Shown here piece after piece: positions 8,284-16,263 of a stretch of DNA of 64,000 nt. Source of the stretch: Weissella oryzae SG25 (GTDB taxonomy: Bacteria > Bacillota > Bacilli > Lactobacillales > Lactobacillaceae); assembly GCF_000691805.2 (NCBI RefSeq), contig NZ_DF820486.1, forward strand, positions 62,001-126,000. Direction: 5' to 3'. A program made the translations under genes and the position numbers. Under the pieces are notes generated by a model. The model saw nothing but the letters and a program-made list of their open reading frames with translations, did not search any database and had not been told where the DNA came from. Position 1 is the stretch's first letter. Every line of letters starts with the position of its first letter.

Positions 8284-8360
8284 AAAAAACACTTAAAGCA
8301 CTGGAAACGCAAACGCCAAACTAGCTTTGCGCTTGTACCAAGCTGCTTTAAGTGTTTTTT
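8284..8360. terminator. Terminator with long structured insert between pepS and the phosphatase gene
   Basis: The outer stem AAAACACTTAAAGCA / TGCTTTAAGTGTTTT is perfect and ends in a T run on the plus strand, with an A run on the other side, so it can act both ways. The roughly 43-base insert can itself pair (CGCAAA with TTTGCG), giving a branched terminator. Confidence 0.7.
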
Positions 8361-8368
8361 TGTGGTGC

Positions 8369-8794
8369 TTAGAGTAAATCTGCTAAGCCCACTTGTAATA
8401 AATCATATGTCCCAGCAAAATTACCGGAGTACCAAGGATCCGGCACATCTTGACTCATTAACTTACGAATCTTATGACTCGTACCTGCTGGTGCCATTTC
8501 CTGTAAGTCATCCACATTGGCTTGGTCCATTGCAATAATTTCATCAAAGTACGCAAAATCCGCCGCAGAGATTTTTTGACTGGTTTTATCCGCATCAAAG
8601 GGGATACCATGCGCAAGCATCATTCTTTGACTACCTTGATGGATTGGATTGCCATGTTCCCAACTGCTAGTTGCCCGGGATGCAATTTCAAAATCTGCTG
8701 CTTGATCATTTTGTCGAACAAGGTCCTTCATTAAAAATTCTGCCATTGGACTCCGACAGATATTTCCTAAACAAACAAAAACTATTTTTCGCAT
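8369..8794 (-). CDS. Low-molecular-weight protein tyrosine phosphatase
   Basis: The 141-residue protein opens with the P-loop CLGNICRSP, catalytic Cys at 8 and Arg at 14. The general-acid loop DVPDPWYSGNF has Asp at 119. This is the full LMW-PTP fold, although the C-terminus is a little short compared with the usual 150-155 residues. Such phosphatases dephosphorylate tyrosine kinases of capsule synthesis (Wzb type) or arginine phosphate (YwlE type). The residue after the first P-loop glycine (Asn in CLGNICR) is compatible with either, and I cannot decide. AAGGAG stands 6 bases before the ATG. It lies 25 bases downstream of the broken RluA gene, probably in one transcript. Confidence 0.9.
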   Translation of the reverse strand: MRKIVFVCLGNICRSPMAEFLMKDLVRQNDQAADFEIASRATSSWEHGNPIHQGSQRMMLAHGIPFDADKTSQKISAADFAYFDEIIAMDQANVDDLQEMAPAGTSHKIRKLMSQDVPDPWYSGNFAGTYDLLQVGLADLL

Positions 8795-8819
8795 TTAATG
8801 CTCCTTGCTTCATATTATA

Positions 8820-9725
8820 TTAAACTGGCCCCAAATTACGGGGGAAATCTTCTGGTAGTGGTACACCAATCATCTTTTCTTCATTGCTAAACGGAATTTG
8901 TAAACTAACCGCAGCAGCGTGTAAAAGCAAAGCTGCTCCTTTGGGGCTAGCTGGATTATATAGCGTATCCCCAACTAAGGGATGCCCAATTGCAGCAAAG
9001 TGAACTCGAATTTGATGAGTTCGCCCGGTAGCTAATTGAATCCGTACTAGACTGTAGTTAGTTACTTGATGAATTTTCACCCAATGCGTTAAAGCCGTCT
9101 GCGCATCTAATCCTGCCACCTAGCGCAAGCGTGGATTATTTGGGTCCAGGCCAATTGGTAAGGTAATTTCACCCGCTTGCTCGGCTAGCACCCCACTGAC
9201 CCAGGCTAAATAAGTGCGGCCTAAAGTTTTATGCCGGAGTTGATCCGTTAAAATTGGCACCACAACTGGATTTTTTGCAATCACTAACGCACCCGTTGTT
9301 GCAGCATCTAAACGGTGGACCATGTAGGCCCGGTCCGTAGTTGATTTTTGCATCAAGTAAGCCTGGACGTAATTTAGCATTGTTCCTTGCTCATCCGGTG
9401 AATTAGGGTGCGTTTTTACATCCCTAAATTTATTAACAACCAATAAATCATCATTTTCAAAAATAATTTGTGGATGTCGCCCTTCATCCGGCAAATAACT
9501 TGATTCAGCGGTGATAAAATCACTAGCCACAAAGGTTAGTGCTAAAATATCTCCACTGGCTAAAGTCGTTGAGGTTGGCTGATAGTGCCCATTTAATAAT
9601 ATGCGCCGCGCTTGACGTAATTGTCCCCGAATCCGCTTGGGTAATTTCAAACCTATCAATAACTGCTTAATTGACTGCCCCGCCTGGGTCTTTGTAATCT
9701 TAATTTTCTTTTCCCAGCTTTGCAT
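8820..9725 (-). pseudogene. RluA-family pseudouridine synthase broken by an in-frame TAG
   Basis: The reading frame from the ATG at 9725 (AGGTG seven bases upstream) encodes an S4-like N-terminus, then the RluA core with catalytic Asp in VHRLDAATTG, up to ...DPNNPRLR. A TAG follows at 9122-9120. The same frame continues without any shift as [13 protein letters not shown] and contains the conserved [24 protein letters not shown] motif, ending at 8820. RluA enzymes change specific uridines in rRNA or tRNA to pseudouridine and need both halves. A single substitution of a sense codon (AAG, CAG or TGG) would explain the stop. The rest is intact, so the mutation is recent, or is a sequencing error. 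Confidence 0.85.
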
Positions 9726-9748
9726 CGCAATCACCTACCACTTAATAA

Positions 9749-9787
9749 TAATAAAAACACACCGCTAATTAGTGGTGTGTTTTTATT
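9749..9787. terminator. Hairpin terminator between DUF4811 gene and RluA pseudogene
   Basis: The stem AATAAAAACACACC-GCT / AGT-GGTGTGTTTTTATT closes on an AATT loop. It has A- and T-rich flanks on both sides. On the minus strand it ends the MFS/DUF4811 transcript. Confidence 0.75.
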
Positions 9788-9792
9788 GTAAC

Positions 9793-10536
9793 TTATTGCG
9801 CCAAACTGTGCTTAATTGCTTCGGCAGTTGCAGTTTTAGTTGCGGCTTGAATTTCACTCTGTTGTGCCCGTGGATGAGCTTGCATGTAGGCAGCGACCTT
9901 AGCTTCAACGGCCATCTTCATTTGGCTTTGTTGAGCTGCTGCCGCAGCTGGATTGCTCTGTGCTTGCGCTTGTTGCGCTTGCATTGTCTTAGCTTCTTGG
10001 GGCGTCATAACGACCCAAGTTGCTTTAGGCACTGTAACGGTCTTGACGCGTGAAACAAGTTCACCGCCCTGACCACCAACTTCAAACAAAAGCTTGTAGA
10101 AATTGTTCTTCCACTCCCAACGTACAGTCACTGTCTTAGCACTGGCATCATCTACATCAGCCAAGCGATAAGTTGTTCGCTCTTTAACTGCGGTTGTAAT
10201 ATGGCTTTTATCAGGTACACCAAAAGTGGTTGGCTTTTTAGCCGTTGCACTTGCACTGTACACTAGAACATAATTATCAGCCTTAGTTCCTAAGCGTTGC
10301 GCAATCAACATCCCCGCTGGTGATGCTGGACTTGCCGAGTATACGGCGCTCTTTTTACTAGTCGTAACTTTTTCCATTCCGAAATGATGAGCTATGTTTA
10401 AATTCAAAGCCCCTACAGTTACAAAGAGTAAGACCATTGAGATTGTACCAAGTGTAATCCGTAAATTGGTCTTTTTGATAAAGGCCCAACTTACAAAAGT
10501 CAAAATGGCCAAGATTAACATAATTATAAGAATCAT
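9793..10536 (-). CDS. DUF4811 domain protein, partner of the adjacent MFS exporter
   Basis: The 247-residue protein has two N-terminal membrane segments (about 1-19 and 29-48), then an extracytoplasmic domain with KATWVVMTPQEAK in its second half, and an Ala/Gln-rich C-terminus (QAQQAQAQSNPAAAAAQQSQ) with helical character. In lactobacilli, DUF4811 proteins are encoded directly after DHA2-family multidrug exporters, as here: the start lies 3 bases after the MFS stop codon and its ribosome binding site (GAGGAGG) is within that gene. It is probably an accessory or stabilising subunit of the exporter, but no function is established for the family. Confidence 0.8.
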   Translation of the reverse strand: MILIIMLILAILTFVSWAFIKKTNLRITLGTISMVLLFVTVGALNLNIAHHFGMEKVTTSKKSAVYSASPASPAGMLIAQRLGTKADNYVLVYSASATAKKPTTFGVPDKSHITTAVKERTTYRLADVDDASAKTVTVRWEWKNNFYKLLFEVGGQGGELVSRVKTVTVPKATWVVMTPQEAKTMQAQQAQAQSNPAAAAAQQSQMKMAVEAKVAAYMQAHPRAQQSEIQAATKTATAEAIKHSLAQ

Positions 10537-10539
10537 TAA

Positions 10540-12096
10540 TTAGGCCTCCTCTTTATTGATTTCACGTTCAACCCGAACATTGTTAGTTGTGCCAGCAATT
10601 ACCTTACCCTTACGCAACATAAATGCAAACACAATTCCCAAAACGGCAAAACCAAAACCAAGACCGAAAGACCAGTGGAAACCTTTCATTGAGGCTTGCA
10701 AGAAGTCATTGGCATAAACCAAAGGATTTGTGGTTTGTAAATGCTTAGCTGGTTGATTGTTATTGATAATATCTTGCGTAACTGAAGCCAAGAGGGCAAC
10801 AACCATTGCCGAAGCCACTTGGCGTGCAGTATTGTTTGATGCGGTTGCGTGTGCAGCTTCTTCTTGTGGTACTGCTGACATTGCACTAGCCGTCAAAGGC
10901 ATCATTGCCATTGAAATTCCAAACATCCGCAAAGCATACAAAGCCGTGATGTAAATATCTGGCGTAGTTGAGCTCAAGAACATGAATGGGAAAGTCCCCA
11001 AAGCCAAAATAGTGAAGCCCATCAGTGCCAAACGACGTGCCCCAACGCGGTCATAAACTGCTCCGGCAATTGGTGACACGACTCCCAACATTAACGCACC
11101 TGGCAAAAGCATCAAACCTGAATCTAGTGGGCTCAAGCCGTGAACGTTTTGCAAATACGTAGGTAGCATCATCTCGACACCCATCATGGCCATCATGGCC
11201 ATCATTACTGATAAGGTCGTCACACTGAATTGCTTGTTCTTAAAGACTCGCACATCCATAAATGGATCTTTTAGCTTCAATTGACGCAAAATAAAGGTAA
11301 TAATAATCACAATTCCCAAGACAATTGGTAGGACAACGTTCTTTACATCACCCCAACCATCAGATGCAACATTAGTGAAGCCCCATAGGAATATTCCAAA
11401 ACCAATGACTGACAAAATCAATGAAGTAACATCCAACTTCATCTTACGATTTGGCAAAACATCTTTAACTAAGAATGGTGTCAATACCCAAATAACTGCC
11501 AAAACAATCAGCGGTAGATAGAAAATCGTCCGCCAAGAATCTGAAATTAAGATACCGAATAGATAGTGGTTCTTATCCAAAATCCAACCAGTTAACGTTG
11601 GTCCAATTGCGGGGGCCAATCCGATAACTAAACCGTTAAGTCCCATGGCTGCACCACGTTCTTCGGCTGGGAAAATATTAACCATGATAACTTGCATCAA
11701 TGGCATCGTAATTCCCACGGCCACCGCTGCCAACATCCGGCCAATCAAGAACATGAACCACATATCCTTACGTGCCGGTGTAAAGGCTGAAACTGCCATT
11801 CCAATGAACAACAAGGTATAAGCAATCCAATATAACCACTTACTTGAAATCCGCGTAACCAAAAATGCCGAAACTGGCACCATAATTCCATTTGCTAGTA
11901 AGAACCAGGTCGTCGCCTGTTGCGCCGTCCCTAAATTAATATCAAAACTAGTCATCAAAGTTGGAATTGCTGTTCCCAATGAAGTCTGCATTAACATACC
12001 TGCAAAGGTTCCAATCAGCAAAACCAAAATCATCACTGAACGATTATATGGCTTACCATGGATATCCAAAGTTGGTTGCTTTACTTTTTTTGCCAT
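10540..12096 (-). CDS. MFS multidrug exporter, DHA2 (EmrB/QacA) family, 14 membrane segments
   Basis: The 518-residue protein starts with a short basic tail followed by about 14 hydrophobic helices. It carries the family motifs: WFLLANGIMVPVSAFLVTR, then FLIGRMLAAVAVGITMPLM (motif near helix 4), and the antiporter motif C region GLNGLVIGLAPAIGPTLTGWILD. Family members export cationic drugs, bile salts or other amphiphiles using the proton gradient. The substrate cannot be read from sequence. AGGAGG precedes the ATG. The upstream 328 bases contain a promoter and an inverted repeat likely to bind a regulator. No regulator gene lies next to it. Confidence 0.9.
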   Translation of the reverse strand: MAKKVKQPTLDIHGKPYNRSVMILVLLIGTFAGMLMQTSLGTAIPTLMTSFDINLGTAQQATTWFLLANGIMVPVSAFLVTRISSKWLYWIAYTLLFIGMAVSAFTPARKDMWFMFLIGRMLAAVAVGITMPLMQVIMVNIFPAEERGAAMGLNGLVIGLAPAIGPTLTGWILDKNHYLFGILISDSWRTIFYLPLIVLAVIWVLTPFLVKDVLPNRKMKLDVTSLILSVIGFGIFLWGFTNVASDGWGDVKNVVLPIVLGIVIIITFILRQLKLKDPFMDVRVFKNKQFSVTTLSVMMAMMAMMGVEMMLPTYLQNVHGLSPLDSGLMLLPGALMLGVVSPIAGAVYDRVGARRLALMGFTILALGTFPFMFLSSTTPDIYITALYALRMFGISMAMMPLTASAMSAVPQEEAAHATASNNTARQVASAMVVALLASVTQDIINNNQPAKHLQTTNPLVYANDFLQASMKGFHWSFGLGFGFAVLGIVFAFMLRKGKVIAGTTNNVRVEREINKEEA

Positions 12097-12160
12097 TATT
12101 TTCCTCCTGTTGTTCTACTTGCTAACTATCAATCATAGTTTTTATAATTCACAAGATGTT

Positions 12161-12189
12161 ATTCTAAACCTCAAATTTCTTAAAAGCAA
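12161..12189 (-). promoter_or_regulatory. Promoter of the MFS/DUF4811 operon
   Basis: -35 TTGCTT (12184-12189) and -10 TAGAAT (12161-12166) are separated by 17 bases on the minus strand. The same pair of hexamers with the same spacing occurs before the yfcC gene. Confidence 0.6.
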
Positions 12190-12193
12190 CATT

Positions 12194-12214
12194 TTTGTCA
12201 AATAAGTTGACAAA
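12194..12214. promoter_or_regulatory. Candidate operator upstream of the MFS promoter
   Basis: A perfect 8-bp inverted repeat TTTGTCAA-ATAAG-TTGACAAA lies four bases upstream of the -35 box. Its size and place suit a TetR- or MarR-type regulator of drug export, or an activator. No cognate regulator gene is adjacent. Confidence 0.5.
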
Positions 12215-12371
12215 CTTTTGCCTTTCTTTTTTACTTTCTACAAATCTACCATCTGTAAGCGTATTCATATATTAAAAATATTATTATGCTTAACTTTCTT
12301 AAAAAATCAACTTACTTTTTCTCTCTATCAAATGAGCTAAAGCGGTCTTAAGTCCGCTTTTATTTGCAAGC

Positions 12372-12409
12372 AAAAAAATAGCCGGGTTTTAAATCACAAA
12401 CCCAACTAT
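12372..12409 (-). terminator. Terminator of pepV
   Basis: Minus-strand stem ATAGTTGGGTTT / AAACCCGGCTAT with loop GTGATTTA, followed by a run of T. Confidence 0.8.
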
Positions 12410-12424
12410 CTTTACTTAATTTTT

Positions 12425-13786
12425 TTATTTATTATCGCTTACAAAGAGGCGATTAATTACTTCCGCGTAAATTTCCATCGCCTTGGTCATATCTTTGATT
12501 GCCCAACGCTCATTTGGTTGGTGTAAATAATCTGGTGTATCAGGGAACATTGCTCCAAAGGCCACGCTATTTTTAATCGTGCGCGCAAAGGTTGCCCCAC
12601 CAGAAGTCATTGCTTTGGCCTCTGTATCACCACTAATCTCTTGATAAACGGCTAACATGGTTTGTACCATGGGTGAATCTTGCTCTACATAGAGCGGATC
12701 TAGGTAATCAACCTCACTAAAGGTTAGTCCGTAATCAGCAACATAAGCCTTAAGCTGATCAACAATCGTTTCTTTAGCTACCGTCACTGGGATTCGCACG
12801 TTCATTGCAATTCGGGTTTCGGCGGGTGTAATTGTAATCTTACCTAGGTTGAGTGACATAATGCCGGATTCAGCATCCTCGATGTCACCTAGAATAGTTG
12901 TCTGGTCTTCCATTGCCAAATCATTGGCAGCTAAAAACTTCAACACTGATAGTTCAGGATAGACACTGGCTAGCGCCTGCCCTAGATGAGTGATTGCATT
13001 CACCCCTTCAAGCGCTTCTTTAGCATGCGCACTCTTACCCTTAACTGTAATTGTACTATCAAGGATAGTATGCTCATAGCCAAGCTTTGTAAGCTGCTCA
13101 GCAACTTGTGCCAACTTATCGCTAGGCAAGGTAATTTCGGCACTATCTGGCACGGCATTATAAGCACCACCGGCGACAAAATTGATAACGGAGCTACCAG
13201 GACCAACAATGTCAAAATCAAGCAGCCCTTTTTCAGCGTAAGTCAGTGGGAAGGAAGCATCTGGTACAAAGCCCATGTCGATGCCACTCTCATGGGCATT
13301 ATACTCTGCCATACAACGCCAAAGATTTTCTTCATCTGTACCAAAAATCACTCGAATCCGTCCTGCAAAATCTAAGCCAGCATCTACCAAGGCCTTAACT
13401 GCATACATTGCTGCAATGGTTGGTCCCTTATCATCTTGGGTACCACGCCCAAACATGATGTCATCTACAACTTGCATATTGAACGGACCGTATTGCCACT
13501 GACTAACATCACCACCAGGAACGACATCTAGATGGCCAACAATCCCAAAAATTTGTTCCCCTTCACCAATTTCAGCGTAGCCATAGTAGCCCTTAGGGTC
13601 ACGATAAGTTGTAAAACCAAGCTCCGTCGCAATCCTTAAAGCTTCATCAAGGGCATCAATAATTGGCTTACCAAATGGTTGACCTGCTCCCATGGTTGCT
13701 TCATCAATCACTGATGGAATATCAACTAAGCGCTTAATTGCCGCAACTGCGCCAGTAAATTCTGTTTCATTAATCCACTTTGTCAT
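12425..13786 (-). CDS. pepV: Dipeptidase PepV, M20 family
   Basis: The 453-residue protein has the M20 metal-site motifs GHLDVVPGGD (His ligand and the catalytic Asp two residues on), GRGTQDDKGP (bridging Asp), GTDEEN (general-base Glu and metal Glu), PDASFP (Asp ligand) and a C-terminal HQPNERW (His ligand). PepV splits dipeptides, including those with N-terminal beta-Ala or D-Ala (carnosinase-like activity), in the cytosol. It follows the YfcC carrier gene by 12 bases on the same strand. That link suggests the carrier and the peptidase work on related substrates, which is inference. AAGGAG precedes the ATG; a terminator follows. Confidence 0.93.
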   Translation of the reverse strand: MTKWINETEFTGAVAAIKRLVDIPSVIDEATMGAGQPFGKPIIDALDEALRIATELGFTTYRDPKGYYGYAEIGEGEQIFGIVGHLDVVPGGDVSQWQYGPFNMQVVDDIMFGRGTQDDKGPTIAAMYAVKALVDAGLDFAGRIRVIFGTDEENLWRCMAEYNAHESGIDMGFVPDASFPLTYAEKGLLDFDIVGPGSSVINFVAGGAYNAVPDSAEITLPSDKLAQVAEQLTKLGYEHTILDSTITVKGKSAHAKEALEGVNAITHLGQALASVYPELSVLKFLAANDLAMEDQTTILGDIEDAESGIMSLNLGKITITPAETRIAMNVRIPVTVAKETIVDQLKAYVADYGLTFSEVDYLDPLYVEQDSPMVQTMLAVYQEISGDTEAKAMTSGGATFARTIKNSVAFGAMFPDTPDYLHQPNERWAIKDMTKAMEIYAEVINRLFVSDNK

Positions 13787-13797
13787 TTTTTATCTCC

Positions 13798-15300
13798 TTA
13801 AAGCATGGTCCCAATTATCAAAAGCACACAAGTTGCAATAAATAGAATTAATAGTAGCTTCCAAACATATTTAAACCAAACAACAATATTCGTCCGGCCA
13901 ATCGTTAGCGCCCCCATAACCACGGCAGAAGTTGGTGAGATTAGATTAACAATTCCCGAAGCAGATTGGTAGGCTGTGATAACTAGTGACTTATCTACAT
14001 GCGCAAAGGTTCCCAACGGTCCCATAATGCCCATGGTTGCGGCAGCTAGGCCTGAAGTTGAAGGAATCAAGAATGACATTGGAATATAGAAGATATAGGT
14101 CAAAACAATGAAAATTCCAGCTGGTAGCCCATGCAAGCTTTGTTCACCAAAGTGCAAAACGGTTCCTGTAATCATTCCATCATTCATAATTACTTGAACA
14201 CCACGCGCTACGGCAACAACCAGGGCAACCCCCATCATTTCGGCCGCACCATTCATAAAGGCATTAATAAACTTGTTTTCAGACATTTTGGCAAAGATTG
14301 CTACAATAATCGCCATCAGCATGAACCACATTGAAATTTCTGCGAAATACCATTGACCTAAAGGTATCATATCCGTTCCTAAGAACTTACCTAAGAAAGG
14401 AATGCCAACTAACCATTTAGTTAAGTTATCAAACAAAGTCCAGTGTGTATTCAACTGGTCCCAGGGAATCAAAGACACAATCATAATGATAAAAGAAGTA
14501 AAGAATAATACATTAACACTCTTTTGCGTCTTAGTAATTCCTTTGAAGTTTTCTAGCGCACTAGTATCAAAATGGGCTTCATCAGCCTTACGTTGACTAT
14601 ATAGTAGTGATTTAGTTGGGTCTTGCTTAATCTTATTGGCATAGCTCATTGTGAACCAAATTGAAATGGCAATTAAGACTACCAACATAATCAAACGGAG
14701 CCCCATTCCATCACCAACAGAGATTCCAACGGTTTGACTTGCTACCCCGGTTGCAAATGGGTTAACCGTCGAAGCTAAACATCCAACTTGTGAGCCAACA
14801 AGGGCAATTGAGATTCCAACGATGGCATCATACCCCACCGCCATCATCACTGGAATAATTAAGGCGAACAAAGGAATGATTTCTTCAGACATTCCATAAC
14901 TTGATCCACCTAGGCCGAATAAGACCATTAACAAGGGAATCAATAATTTTTCCTTACCAGCATAGCGCTTTAATAAAGAAGCAATACCAGCATTTAATGA
15001 ATCAGTTGCGTTCACAACGCCCAAGAAGCCACCAATAATTAAGATGAATAATGAAATCATAATTGCGCCATCGGTGCTGGCATTACCTAACATTCCATTA
15101 ATTGGTGCCATTAGGACGTCCCAAAGTCCCTGAGCATGCGAAGCAACCGTCGTATATGTACCCGGTATGATTTGTCCAGCTGAACTAGTTTTATACTTTC
15201 CAGCTGGAATAAGCCAAGTCAATACCGCAATAACGGCTGTAATAATAAATAAGATGGTATATGCCGATGGCATCTGCATTTTTTTCTTCTGTTGATCCAT
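13798..15300 (-). CDS. YfcC-type carrier of the C4-dicarboxylate/arginine-ornithine-like family (PF03606)
   Basis: The 500-residue protein has about 12 membrane segments, begins with a Lys-rich tail (MDQQKKKMQMPSAYT) and shows the family stretches LTWLIPAGKY, FGLGGSSYGMSEE and TVNPFATGVASQTVGISVGDG. Members of this family carry dicarboxylates, basic amino acids or peptides, and the substrate is uncertain for YfcC. I moved the start to the ATG at 15300, which has GGAGGA at the right distance; the upstream in-frame region is A/T-rich and overlaps the promoter. pepV follows immediately, so uptake of a dipeptide or amino acid is plausible. Confidence 0.8.
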   Translation of the reverse strand: MDQQKKKMQMPSAYTILFIITAVIAVLTWLIPAGKYKTSSAGQIIPGTYTTVASHAQGLWDVLMAPINGMLGNASTDGAIMISLFILIIGGFLGVVNATDSLNAGIASLLKRYAGKEKLLIPLLMVLFGLGGSSYGMSEEIIPLFALIIPVMMAVGYDAIVGISIALVGSQVGCLASTVNPFATGVASQTVGISVGDGMGLRLIMLVVLIAISIWFTMSYANKIKQDPTKSLLYSQRKADEAHFDTSALENFKGITKTQKSVNVLFFTSFIIMIVSLIPWDQLNTHWTLFDNLTKWLVGIPFLGKFLGTDMIPLGQWYFAEISMWFMLMAIIVAIFAKMSENKFINAFMNGAAEMMGVALVVAVARGVQVIMNDGMITGTVLHFGEQSLHGLPAGIFIVLTYIFYIPMSFLIPSTSGLAAATMGIMGPLGTFAHVDKSLVITAYQSASGIVNLISPTSAVVMGALTIGRTNIVVWFKYVWKLLLILFIATCVLLIIGTML

Positions 15301-15355
15301 ACACTCTATCCTCCAAGAAATCGGTAATAAAATAACTGCTTTGAACAATAAAGTT

Positions 15356-15384
15356 ATTCTAATTACTTTATGCAAAAAAAGCAA
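15356..15384 (-). promoter_or_regulatory. Promoter of the yfcC-pepV operon
   Basis: -35 TTGCTT (15379-15384) and -10 TAGAAT (15356-15361) are separated by 17 bases, about 55 bases before the start codon. Confidence 0.6.
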
Positions 15385-15409
15385 GCTTTTAGTATAAATA
15401 TTCTTTTTA

Positions 15410-15442
15410 AAACGCTAAAAGTCCCGAAAAGAAAGGACTATA
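15410..15442. terminator. Small hairpin between apf terminator and yfcC promoter
   Basis: GCTA...AGTCC-CGAAAAGAAA-GGACT...TAGC folds into a short imperfect stem. On the minus strand it is followed by TTTTAG. It may be a second, weak terminator after apf. Confidence 0.35.
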
Positions 15443-15484
15443 TAGCATATTTATACATATACAAAATCAACAATTTAATTAGAC

Positions 15485-15521
15485 AAAAAAAGCAAGCAAC
15501 CAGATAACTGATTACTTGCTT
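15485..15521 (-). terminator. Terminator of the apf-like gene
   Basis: Minus-strand 14-bp stem AAGCAAGTAATCAG / CTGGTTGCTTGCTT with loop TTAT, followed by at least six T. Confidence 0.85.
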
Positions 15522-15534
15522 ATTACTTTTATTC

Positions 15535-16263
15535 TTACCACCATCCGTTAGCCAAGCGGAATTGTACGGCTGCATCAACTGAACCGTAACGTGATACGGC
15601 ATAGTTAACCAAACCTTGAGTTTGTGTAGCAACGCTACCGTAACCCCAGCCTTGCATAGTTTGACCCAAACCATGATAGCCGTTTGGTGAAACAGCATTA
15701 GGATTTCCACCTGATTCAGGCATAACAATGTATTGCCACAAAGCATTAGTTCCACCAGCAGCGATGAACTGGCTATAAACAGAACCTGAACCTGCTGGTG
15801 CATCTGGTGTCGATGTAGTAGCAGCTGGTGTTGCAGCAGCGGCTTGTGATGCGGCAGCTGATGATGCGGCAGCTTGTGATGCAGCTGCTGACGAAGCAGC
15901 GGCTGATGATGCGGCGGCTGATGATGCAGCTGCAGCTGATGATGCGGCAGCTAATGAAGCAGCGGCTGATGATGCAGCAGATGAAGCAGCTTGTGATGCG
16001 GCAGCTGAATCATTTGTTGTTGAAGCTGATACAGCTGAAGTTGGAATAGAAATCTTTTGGTCAACGAAAAGCAAGTTTGCATCGCTAATCTTATTTGACT
16101 TAACCAAGTCTTCAACGGTTAAATTAAACTTTTGAGCCAATTGACTCAAAGTATCACCTTCTTGAACAGTGTATGTTGATGCAGCGTGGGCAACGGTTTG
16201 ACCTGCGGCCAAAACGGTTGCTAAACCTGCGACTGTTAATGCTGTTTCTTTAATCTTATTCAT
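15535..16263 (-). CDS. Secreted LysM protein, aggregation-promoting-factor (Apf) type
   Basis: The 242-residue product has a signal peptide (1-28, ending AHAAS), one LysM domain (about 31-74, YTVQEGDTLSQLAQ), a long low-complexity Ala/Ser linker (about 86-150) and a C-terminal lytic-transglycosylase-like domain with MPESGGNPNA (Glu183 the likely catalytic acid) and SPNGYHGLGQTMQGWGYG, ending WW. Apf-type proteins are abundant exported wall proteins that affect cell shape and aggregation; some cut peptidoglycan. The LysM domain holds it on the wall. It is a single-gene unit with a long leader (16264-16657), a WalR-like box, and its own terminator. The linker gives the DNA a strong GCN/TCA-type repeat pattern on which length variation between strains would be expected. 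Confidence 0.9.
   Translation of the reverse strand: MNKIKETALTVAGLATVLAAGQTVAHAASTYTVQEGDTLSQLAQKFNLTVEDLVKSNKISDANLLFVDQKISIPTSAVSASTTNDSAAASQAASSAASSAAASLAAASSAAAASSAAASSAAASSAAASQAAASSAAASQAAAATPAATTSTPDAPAGSGSVYSQFIAAGGTNALWQYIVMPESGGNPNAVSPNGYHGLGQTMQGWGYGSVATQTQGLVNYAVSRYGSVDAAVQFRLANGWW

Larger units (their letters stand above)
12097..12424. promoter_or_regulatory. 328-base regulatory region between pepV and the MFS gene
   Basis: Reading on the minus strand, it contains the pepV terminator (12372-12409), a second palindrome AAAGCGG-T-CTTAAG-T-CCGCTTT (about 12339-12361), the inverted repeat at 12194-12214, and the promoter at 12161-12189. No gene is seen. Confidence 0.6.

Noticed and set aside
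9120-9122. Programmed readthrough or pyrrolysine use at the RluA TAG
   Set aside because: No downstream stem-loop or readthrough context is evident, no pyl genes are seen, and the position is not a catalytic residue. A simple nonsense mutation or sequencing error is more likely.
15828-16049. Open plus-strand frame rich in Met, Gln and Leu opposite the apf gene
   Set aside because: It is the antisense reading of the Ala/Ser repeat linker, whose GCN and TCN codons cannot give stops in that frame. It has no ribosome binding site.
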